Origin: Pseudomonadota bacterium
GTDB taxonomy: Bacteria > Desulfobacterota > Desulfobulbia > Desulfobulbales > SURF-16
Length of the DNA: 29,640 nt
Reading direction: 5' to 3'
NCBI GenBank assembly: GCA_030597865.1
Contig: JAUVQZ010000008.1
Coordinates: 1 to 29,640 of the forward strand
This document shows positions 23,842-29,640 of this stretch, piece by piece. A model generated the notes under the pieces. The model had not been told where the DNA came from. It searched no databases and worked only from the letters and a program-made list of their open reading frames with translations. The first letter of the stretch is position 1, and each line of letters starts with the position of its first letter. A program made the translations under genes and the position numbers.

Positions 23842-25410
23842 TCATAAAATAATGACACCTTTTTGCTGGAAATAGACCATAACTGCCCCCAATCCGACAA
23901 AAAACAGCCCAATAAAAAAATAGCTCAGCCAGGAAATGACCCTAGATCTTTTTTTCTCTTTATCTGTCACAAACAGGGGCACGGAACAAAGGACAGGAAG
24001 TTCCAAAAACTGCTCCACCTCGTTGGCATCTTTAAAAGATGTATCGAGAAAATCAAAAAAGAGGATAACCCCTATCCCACCCCCAAGGCCCAGGGCCAGC
24101 GCGCTAAGTGTGATCATGAAAAAATCTGGCTTGAGGGGTTTCACCGGCAGATAGGCGGAATCAACAATGCGAAACTGGCTCCCCTTTTGACGCCTCTCAA
24201 TGGTTTCAGCAGATTCTGCGGCAAGGCTCTGGGACACAAGATTTTCGTAATGCTTTTTCAACTCATAATAATCTCTGGTTATTGAAGCCCATTCAGCCTC
24301 CCTGACAGGGGTATTCTCGACCCATTGTTGATATTTTTTCACCTGTTCTAGAATTTTACCACTATGACTCCGAAGACTCTTAAGACTGAGTTCAATTTCT
24401 TTTAATTGGACAACTCTCTGGTCTAATAATGCCCCCCTCCCCATTGGTGATGTTGTTGATAGTGCGGAACCAGCCTCGCCTTTGCCACCAACAGGACTAA
24501 CCACTCTATCGGCCTGTTCGTTTTCAAGTTGACTCACCTGTTTTTTCAGTTGCTTTACAGAAGGATGCTCAGGTGTATATTTCGCTAATAAATATTTAAG
24601 GGCCTGACGGGCCGTTTCCAAATCATACAGCTCAGAATTACCACTGGCCTGATCTGAGTTACTGCCCATCCTCTTTTTCTGTAAATCATACTGCTGCTGG
24701 GCGAGAAGCCTTGTCTGCTCCAGGTTTTGGATATTTGATTGTACGACCTGGTACTGCTCCTGTAATGCGTTCAGCCTGCTCATATTTGCAACACGTTGAT
24801 CAGGCATTTCATTATAATATTTAAGCTTATAGTCCCGCATAATTGTTTCTTTCTTATCAATGGACTGTTTGGCTATCTTCAATTCATACTTGATATAATC
24901 AGTGGTCTCAGAGGCCCGCTCCTCACGGAAACGAAGATTCTCCTCAATAAATTTTGAAGCAAGGGCATTCGTTACAAGCATTGCCTTGCGTGGGTCTTCA
25001 TTGAGAAAGGACACCTGAAAAACATCACCACTCTTTTTTTCTGAGAAGATAACGATAGACTTATCACGCATCATGGCGACCACGTCTTCCAAGGGAAGTC
25101 CCTTGAGGGCCTCTCTATAAAGGTCAAATTCCTTAATAATCTTCTCGAGGCTGCCCCTGCTCGTCACATGTTGACTGACGGTATTAACCATCGCTTCAAT
25201 TTTTTTACTGACTTCCGGCGTCAACTTAGAAGGTTTTATTTTTTGCTGCTCATACATGATCAGTGATGAGGATTGGTATACCTTGGGAGTCGTCAGATAG
25301 ATGATAAGCCCACAAGAAATGGACAAAAGAACTGCAATGATGATTACTTTATCCCAGCGCAGGAGCAAATCAGCATATTTCTTAAAAACCTGATGTTGAT
25401 TCGTATCCAT
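23842..25410 (-). CDS. Polysaccharide chain-length determinant / co-polymerase (Wzz type), PEP-CTERM system
   Basis: 522-residue inner-membrane protein. TM1 (about 22-42) follows a short cytoplasmic start; a Wzz-like domain (TPKVYQSSSLIMYEQQ onward) and a long periplasmic coiled-coil region rich in Gln, Lys and Glu (about 165-400) follow. The proline-rich pre-TM2 motif SAYLPVKPLKPD precedes TM2 (about 428-450), and a third hydrophobic segment lies at the C-terminus (WLSYFFIGLFFVGLGAVMVYF, split). It would set polymer length and activate the kinase encoded downstream. The length and extra C-terminal span resemble the PEP-CTERM chain-length family (TIGR03007-type). The ATG at 25410 follows AAGGGATATT. 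Confidence 0.9.
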   Translation of the reverse strand: MDTNQHQVFKKYADLLLRWDKVIIIAVLLSISCGLIIYLTTPKVYQSSSLIMYEQQKIKPSKLTPEVSKKIEAMVNTVSQHVTSRGSLEKIIKEFDLYREALKGLPLEDVVAMMRDKSIVIFSEKKSGDVFQVSFLNEDPRKAMLVTNALASKFIEENLRFREERASETTDYIKYELKIAKQSIDKKETIMRDYKLKYYNEMPDQRVANMSRLNALQEQYQVVQSNIQNLEQTRLLAQQQYDLQKKRMGSNSDQASGNSELYDLETARQALKYLLAKYTPEHPSVKQLKKQVSQLENEQADRVVSPVGGKGEAGSALSTTSPMGRGALLDQRVVQLKEIELSLKSLRSHSGKILEQVKKYQQWVENTPVREAEWASITRDYYELKKHYENLVSQSLAAESAETIERRQKGSQFRIVDSAYLPVKPLKPDFFMITLSALALGLGGGIGVILFFDFLDTSFKDANEVEQFLELPVLCSVPLFVTDKEKKRSRVISWLSYFFIGLFFVGLGAVMVYFQQKGVIIL

Positions 25411-25496
25411 AATATCCCTTACTATCTCGAAAAATAATGCTGCCGCCTATACAACAACAGCCTTCTTGACCATCTCATTTATCCAAGTGAATAGAA

Positions 25497-26783
25497 CTAC
25501 CACCGAAAGAAATCTTTATTGAAGCCCAGCTCAAGAAACAGACGATTATCATCATAGCATCTGGCTGGCAAATCTGCCTCCTTCCTGCTATATACGTATC
25601 TGGCGGTTGCCGTGTACCATCGCCCAAAGGTATACGCCAAGGAGGCTTCAGCCTGCAGCTTTTCCTCCTTCTCTTCCGGCCTTCGCTCCCAATACGTATC
25701 CTCTCGAAACGAAAATTTAACAGAGGTGAGTAGATTTTGGGTCAGGTTATAATTAAAATCAGTTTTAACCTGCCAATAACGGCTCACGTCTCCTTCAGAG
25801 GTCCCGTCAAACTGCCTTTCATCAATCCCCCCTTCCCCGGCCAAAGACATGGCGCCATGCTGCAGTTTTCGATTGATTGACATCAGATAATATAAAGATT
25901 TTTGATCATCCAGTTCATCACGGAGCAGGAAAACTCCACCACCCTGGATGCTAACATCAAATGCTGTTGACACCTGACGCTCAAAACCGAGACTTACCCT
26001 GCTAAGATCATAATCCTCCTGCAGGCCTTCATACCTGTTTGCCGTATATCCACCATGAACAAATATCTTTGAGGCTGAGGAAGGATAATAGTAGATATAT
26101 AAATCACCTGCATGATTCTCAAGGTCATCACCCTGTTCAAAATTACCCTTGGTAAAGAGATAATTGCCTTGGCCCTGCCAATTCTGACTAAAACGATGGG
26201 CTATAGACAGCCCCGGTGTATGCTTAACGTAATCATCATATGTACTCTCCTCATTATTCAACAACAGATTCACATACGACACCTTGATAAAACTCTCTTT
26301 GCCATAGTCATAGCCAAACCCCACAGACACATTATTTGTCAAATAGCGATTTCGACCTCGAGAATCAGAAAGCTCAATCCCTGTCTCTTCATCATTATAT
26401 GGGTCTTCTGCACGCACCAAGGTATCCCTGACATAGAAAGAGACGTGTTCAGACAAATCCTTTGCCAAACTGAAGGAAAGCCAATGATCCAAGCGATCCT
26501 TGTCCGTCAGATGGCTGTAAATTACCGAAGGAGTGTATTGAAAAGAGAGTGAATGCTGCTGAGCTGTATCAGAGATACTCATGGAGGGTGAAAAGGCGGT
26601 TGTCCACTCGGAGATACGGTCACTATTTGTTCGATAAATATTAGAGTCATACTCTTGCCGCACTGTTGCTCCGCCGGCAATAACGGTTTGATCAGCCTGG
26701 GCGCCTGAAGCTGTCCCCAAAATTATCAATGTGACCATTTTCAGAAAAAAAGAAACTCTCACCTGCCACCTAAAAAGACACAT
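25497..26783 (-). CDS. Outer-membrane beta-barrel protein of the PEP-CTERM/EPS locus
   Basis: About 428 residues from the ATG at 26783, preceded by GTGGGAATGAC; an upstream in-frame TTG (26798) would add five residues. A signal peptide (MVTLIILGTASGAQA, then DQ) is followed by alternating polar/aromatic beta strands throughout (for example HSLSFQYTPSVIYSHL, KIFVHGGYTANRYEG). The last residues NKDFFRW end in an aromatic residue, as in BamA-recognised barrels. It matches the uncharacterised barrel family that accompanies PEP-CTERM gene sets (TIGR03016-like). A role in polysaccharide passage or anchoring is inferred from position only. Confidence 0.82.
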   Translation of the reverse strand: MCLFRWQVRVSFFLKMVTLIILGTASGAQADQTVIAGGATVRQEYDSNIYRTNSDRISEWTTAFSPSMSISDTAQQHSLSFQYTPSVIYSHLTDKDRLDHWLSFSLAKDLSEHVSFYVRDTLVRAEDPYNDEETGIELSDSRGRNRYLTNNVSVGFGYDYGKESFIKVSYVNLLLNNEESTYDDYVKHTPGLSIAHRFSQNWQGQGNYLFTKGNFEQGDDLENHAGDLYIYYYPSSASKIFVHGGYTANRYEGLQEDYDLSRVSLGFERQVSTAFDVSIQGGGVFLLRDELDDQKSLYYLMSINRKLQHGAMSLAGEGGIDERQFDGTSEGDVSRYWQVKTDFNYNLTQNLLTSVKFSFREDTYWERRPEEKEEKLQAEASLAYTFGRWYTATARYVYSRKEADLPARCYDDNRLFLELGFNKDFFRW

Positions 26784-26882
26784 GTCATTCCCACTCAATT
26801 TATTGTTACAGACACTGTTTTTTTTGCCCCAAACATGTCTCTAAAAATGAAAAACGGTCACAAGGGCCTGAACACAATTTTT

Positions 26883-27503
26883 TCACGGGACAATAAGCGT
26901 ATCACCTGGCTGCAAGGCAAGATTCTTACCGAGATCTTTGCCCTCAATAAATTTATCATAGTTAAAAGGGATTATCGTTTCTTTACCGGCCTGCCTTCGA
27001 ACAACTATCACCTTTTCCCTCTTAGCCCATTCCGCAAAACCACCAGCCCGCGCTATTGCCTGTAAAATGGAAACGGGATAACTAAGAGTATACTCTCCAG
27101 GACGGAGTATTTGGCCAAGGACATAATACATTCTGCTCTTACTTTCTTTCAGGGTTACCGTAACACTGGGATCAGCAATAAATTTACTTATCCTTTTACT
27201 GATTATCTGGGCGAGGGCCTCTGGAGAAAGACCTTCAGCAACCACATCGCCAACCAAGGGCAACGATATGCGCCCATCAAGGCGAACAAAACCATTTTTT
27301 GAGATATCCGGCTCCTGCCAAACTGAAATCTCGAGAATATCCCCTATCCCTATCAGATATTCTTTTTCCACAGGGGGAACATCCTGTTTTTTTGCTGTGG
27401 CAGCATAGCATGGGGCGAAATTGCCATACCCTTGAAAAATGGCTCCCACCATCAACAAAAGCAAAAGATTCTTCCGCCAAACACATGACCTCACCACTTT
27501 CAT
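26883..27503 (-). CDS. Polysaccharide export protein (Wza-like, periplasmic/outer membrane)
   Basis: 206 residues from the ATG at 27503, chosen because AGAGGGGGC lies just upstream and a signal peptide follows (KNLLLLLMVGAIFQGYG, cleavage near PCYA-A). The frame stays open upstream to 27815, but that stretch is Cys-rich and not protein-like. The Poly_export domain (YLIGIGDILEISVWQEPDIS through ADPSVTVTL) is followed by an SLBB domain (YYVLGQILRPGEYTL, ILQAIARAGGFAEWAKREKV). It is short compared with E. coli Wza and lacks the C-terminal transmembrane helix, as in PEP-CTERM-associated export proteins. It is the first gene of the export operon. Confidence 0.9.
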   Translation of the reverse strand: MKVVRSCVWRKNLLLLLMVGAIFQGYGNFAPCYAATAKKQDVPPVEKEYLIGIGDILEISVWQEPDISKNGFVRLDGRISLPLVGDVVAEGLSPEALAQIISKRISKFIADPSVTVTLKESKSRMYYVLGQILRPGEYTLSYPVSILQAIARAGGFAEWAKREKVIVVRRQAGKETIIPFNYDKFIEGKDLGKNLALQPGDTLIVP

Positions 27504-28250
27504 TGATAAGCCCCCTCTTCTAGACACAGTATGATTATTCACAAGCACATAGATCCAGCATACGCATACAAAATAAATTTCGCAAAAAAAGTTGGCTTGC
27601 CAACAGAAAAATTCACAGAAAGTAGTTACGCCCCCCCGTTTAACCACCATGGAATGCTTGGGTACGTCAATCCAGCCCCGCTTTTCATTGGTATTTATGA
27701 TGTAGCCTTTGGCAAAATACGCAGCTCTTAAAAGAGGTCTGGGCGCAACTCCCACGCGGTGCAGCAGAAGACGAAATATCTCACTAAAATACGCGGAGCA
27801 AGAACGAGATGGCACCTAGACACCGCCGCTTTCAGTCACAGTAGAGCTGCTTGCTAAAAAGACAAGACCGGCAGGAAGGTCTTGAGCTAAAGGGGAACGA
27901 AGTCGGCCATAAGGCTGATATTGAAGGGACAGGGACCACCGGGGATCTCCCGGAACGCAAAAAGAAGCCCGCAAGAGCCGACGGACCCCCTCATGCCGTG
28001 CGGTGGCAATGGCGGCAAGGTGCTGCGGTCAAAAATATGCCCTGGCCAGTTGCGTTTGCCGACAGAGATCAGCCCAGGAAGAGGGCGATCCATAAAACCT
28101 GACCACACCATCGATCAAGATCATCCTAGCAACTAGAGATTTTCCTTTTCAATCATACTATTTGCTAGATTTTCACAAAAAAACAATCTTTAACGGGAGT
28201 ACCCAAAATAGTCCGTTGATTGTGTAAAAAAAATACGCCATAAAAAAATT
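27504..28250. other. Long gene-free upstream region of the export operon
   Basis: No credible gene. Next to the export gene the DNA is AT-rich, with a GTTGGC-TT-GCCAAC inverted repeat at 27591-27604, an operator-like site about 88 bp upstream of the start. From about 27843 to 28110 composition turns GC-rich, with stems such as CAAGACC/GGTCTTG (8-base loop), GCC-ataa-GGC, CCGGG/CCCGG and ACGG/CCGT. This island may be a structured RNA or remnant element; I compared it from memory with cobalamin and c-di-GMP riboswitches and found no match. Confidence 0.35.
28177..28223 (-). terminator. Candidate intrinsic terminator on the minus strand
   Basis: On the minus strand ACAATCAACGG pairs with CCGTT-aaa-GATTGT (three-base bulge) around a loop that contains a GGG/CCC mini-hairpin. 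The stem is followed directly by a run of seven T. It would end transcripts coming from the PEP-CTERM gene, about 300 bp after its stop codon, and so separate it from the export operon. Confidence 0.5.
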
Positions 28251-28408
28251 AGCCTGACACAAGTATGGATTTAAATGTTGAGCGATATCAGATAGATAAT
28301 GGTTCTTTTTTCCGGGGAAAAGGAATTTTTTTTCCGGAAAAAGCGCCAAACACCATTATCTGGCAGCTGATCACTTTATCTTTGTCTGCCCAACTTGTGA
28401 TAAAGGCT
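28251..28408. repeat. About 158-bp imperfect palindrome in the PEP-CTERM gene 3' region
   Basis: Matched arm blocks from outside in: AGCCT (28251 and complement at 28404-28408), CACAAGT, ATCAG, AGATAATGGT (28294-28303 with its exact complement 28352-28361), then CTTTTTTCCGG (28305-28315) against CCGGAAAAAG (28334-28343). The gaps between blocks differ slightly in length. No reading frame. It looks like a further MITE-like or hairpin element, unrelated in sequence to the other three. Confidence 0.5.
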
Positions 28409-28435
28409 TTCTGCCAAGAGTATCTGTCCAGAAAG

Positions 28436-28474
28436 GGCAAGGTCTTGATTATAATTAAAAACCAAGACCTTGCC
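28436..28474. terminator. Perfect 12-bp stem-loop downstream of the PEP-CTERM gene
   Basis: GGCAAGGTCTTG (28436-28447) and its exact complement (28463-28474) enclose a 15-base AT-rich loop, 48 bp after the PEP-CTERM stop. On the minus strand only CTTTCT follows, so it is a weak intrinsic terminator or an mRNA 3'-end stabiliser. Confidence 0.5.
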
Positions 28475-28521
28475 GCACTGAGTCAAACGAGTTCACCTTG
28501 GGAACGAGGGGGCTTTAGGTT

Positions 28522-29358
28522 TTAGGCATCCTTCCTCCTCCTGCGGGAAGCCACAAAGCCGGCCAGCCCGGTGCCCATGAGCAACATGGTGGCAGGCTCA
28601 GGAACCTCGCTTCCGCCACCGCCAGAGCCAGCAGTACAGATGATGCGTTCAAGGGTAGCCCCAACATCGCCTGTCCCAGCAGAGTCATTGACAAAACCGC
28701 CGCCGGCAAAGAGGAAGTTGTAACCGCCGCCAATGCCGCCCAGGGCCATGGTGCCGAATAAGTCCACGACTCCAGCATATGGATCGTCGGTGACCCAGGA
28801 GAAGAGGAAGACATCATTGGCGATCGCCGCCTGGTTCGCCGCATAGGCGGCATCCCAGTCAGACTGATAAACGGGTTGGCCGTTTTCCGTTCCCTCATCA
28901 CCGATGGTGACCACTGCCCTGTAGTAATCCTGGCTCGCGGTGCTGTCGTCGTTCCAGTTGTACCAGGTGGCCAGATCGACCACGGCCCAGCCGTTGTCCT
29001 CGGAATGGTTTACCGTTGGCGTGCCGCCAGCTCCAACCACGTAGCTGGAGACTGTCTCATTGAAAACAGTACCATACGTTCCTGTGATGCCCATGAAGCT
29101 GGCCCGCACCCAGACGTCGCAGTCCGGACACTCCAGGTTTGCGATAACACTCTGGGCGACTGAGCCTATGGCATTGATGTCATCGTACATGCTGCCGCTG
29201 GTGTCGATGGCAAAGACGATATCGAGGATGTCATCCGCCGAGGCCTGATCCACCGCATCACCCCCGACCATGGTCGAGGCGTTCGCCGTGCCCGCGAACC
29301 CTGCCGCATAGAGCATTGCCAAGCCAATCCCACTTGCCAATATTTTTTTGCTTTTCAT
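28522..29358 (-). CDS. Secreted vWA-domain protein with PEP-CTERM sorting signal
   Basis: 278 residues. A signal peptide (ILASGIGLAMLYAAGFAGTANA, split near 28) leads to a von Willebrand A domain whose MIDAS starts D52TSGSM (D52, S54, S56), with VVTIGDEGTEN and SWVTDD further on. A CPDC pair (77-80) and a later Cys near the Gly-rich spacer could form a disulfide. The tail is a textbook PEP-CTERM: a Gly/Ser linker, VPEPATM, a hydrophobic helix (LLMGTGLAGFVA), then SRRRRKDA. In such systems an exosortase cleaves or transpeptidates the tail; none is in this window. The ATG at 29358 follows GGGGAGGG. A metal-dependent adhesion or matrix role is inferred. Confidence 0.92.
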   Translation of the reverse strand: MKSKKILASGIGLAMLYAAGFAGTANASTMVGGDAVDQASADDILDIVFAIDTSGSMYDDINAIGSVAQSVIANLECPDCDVWVRASFMGITGTYGTVFNETVSSYVVGAGGTPTVNHSEDNGWAVVDLATWYNWNDDSTASQDYYRAVVTIGDEGTENGQPVYQSDWDAAYAANQAAIANDVFLFSWVTDDPYAGVVDLFGTMALGGIGGGYNFLFAGGGFVNDSAGTGDVGATLERIICTAGSGGGGSEVPEPATMLLMGTGLAGFVASRRRRKDA

Positions 29359-29464
29359 AATTACCCTCCCCTAAATTAAGTTATTGGAGCAAAATCACCT
29401 TTTGCAACCGGCTGAACTGCTCATCCAACTTTATGCCAACCTTTTTTCTATTTTTCTAAATAAA

Positions 29465-29480
29465 TGCAAATTAGGTGCCT
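29465..29480 (-). promoter_or_regulatory. Sigma-54 (RpoN) promoter for the PEP-CTERM gene
   Basis: The minus strand reads AGGCACCTAATTTGCA. It matches the -24/-12 consensus TGGCACG-N4-TTGCW at GGCAC and TTGCA with exact spacing; only the first T and the seventh base differ. The -12 element lies about 107 bp upstream of the ATG, giving a leader of roughly 95 bases. Sigma-54 control of PEP-CTERM genes through PrsK/PrsR-type regulators is known in this kind of system. Confidence 0.65.
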
Positions 29481-29499
29481 ACAGAATCCAGAAGGCCAA

Positions 29500-29640
29500 G
29501 ATAGGGCGGAAAATAAAGAATAAAGAAGAAGGGGGGGGGGGGGGGGGGAGAGGGGGGCAAAAAAAAACTTGAAAATTTTTAATTAAATAAGGCCTGAAAC
29601 ATTTAAAAATGAAAAAAAAAAGAACCCACCCAAAAAAAAA
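29500..29640. other. Low-complexity contig end, probably unreliable sequence
   Basis: An 18-base G run (29531-29548), further G and A runs, and a terminal A9 make up this end. It contains no gene. The pattern differs sharply from the rest of the window and is typical of low-quality read ends rather than biology. Confidence 0.6.

Noticed and set aside
27504..27815. Upstream extension of the polysaccharide export protein to 310 residues
   Set aside because: The extra 104 residues are Cys- and Trp-rich without protein-like pattern, and a good ribosome-binding site plus signal peptide mark the ATG at 27503.
27895..28010. Cobalamin riboswitch in the GC-rich island
   Set aside because: A CCCGCAAGAGCC stretch looks similar, but the B12 box AGYCAGGAGACCTGCC is absent.
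27851..28111. Short open frames on both strands in the GC-rich island
   Set aside because: No ribosome-binding site and no recognisable domain; both frames overlap stem-forming sequence, so structured non-coding DNA explains them better.
28265..28525. 86-residue plus-strand frame next to the PEP-CTERM gene
   Set aside because: It coincides with the palindrome and the 12-bp stem-loop, has no ribosome-binding site and resembles no family.
29430..29444. A second sigma-54-like site, TGGCATAAAGTTGGA on the minus strand
   Set aside because: Spacing between the two halves is one base short and the -12 GC is GG; the site at 29465-29480 is far better.
1..29640. CRISPR array, prophage or complete insertion sequence
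   Set aside because: No regularly spaced direct repeats, no transposase or integrase and no phage structural gene could be found.

Overview
The window reads as part of a Gram-negative, probably sulfate-reducing-type deltaproteobacterial chromosome (Desulfobacterota; Desulfobulbales is my best guess, from gene content only). The reasons are a sulfide-assimilation operon built on direct sulfhydrylation (metY-metX-metW-cysE-cysK), a PEP-CTERM-associated exopolysaccharide gene set with a PEP-CTERM substrate, an RND efflux operon with an outer-membrane channel, and a bacterial CarS/DUF46-type lipid enzyme fused to a phosphoesterase. Nearly every gene is on the minus strand; the clear exception is a ParB-like gene at 7573-8529.

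Layout. 1-133: tail of an unidentified plus-strand gene. 104-3158 (minus): CDF cation transporter, CarS-like/metallophosphoesterase fusion, CDP-alcohol phosphatidyltransferase; the last two look like a phospholipid headgroup module. 3281-5761: glycogen phosphorylase. 5892-7301: CCA/poly(A)-type nucleotidyltransferase with an HD domain. 7339-8672: plus-strand orphan ParB-like gene bracketed by two different long inverted-repeat elements, the second of which supplies its stop codon. 8842-13849 (minus): metY, metX, metW, cysE, cysK, a compact operon turning sulfide into homocysteine and cysteine, with a structured leader upstream of metY. 14047-14421: small HTH protein with an eight-cysteine tail. 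14680-20568 (minus): marR, membrane fusion protein, RND pump and TolC-type channel, with overlapping or nearly overlapping genes. 20711-20785: tRNA-Arg(CCT)-like gene with a poorly paired anticodon stem. 21285-27503 (minus): polysaccharide export protein, outer-membrane beta-barrel protein, chain-length/co-polymerase protein, BY-kinase-like ATPase and polyprenyl glycosylphosphotransferase, matching the gene set that accompanies PEP-CTERM/exosortase systems. 27504-28521: about 1 kb without a convincing gene but full of hairpins. 28522-29358: secreted vWA-domain protein with a PEP-CTERM tail behind a strong sigma-54 promoter match. 29500-29640: homopolymer-rich sequence that looks like a poor-quality contig end.

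How it fits together. The export, beta-barrel, chain-length, kinase and priming-transferase genes would build and export an extracellular polysaccharide; the vWA PEP-CTERM protein would be processed by an exosortase encoded elsewhere and probably ends in or on that matrix. The metY-cysK operon channels acetylated homoserine and serine with sulfide into methionine and cysteine; the cysE C-terminus ends in Ile, as required for docking into CysK.

The most unusual pattern is four unrelated imperfect palindromes of about 125-163 bp (7339-7463, 8510-8672, 23631-23771, 28251-28408), each lying between genes or at a gene end. They look like MITE-type or large hairpin elements. Other points: a BY-kinase whose Walker A Ser/Thr is Gly, the CarS-phosphoesterase fusion, and the sigma-54 site for the PEP-CTERM gene.
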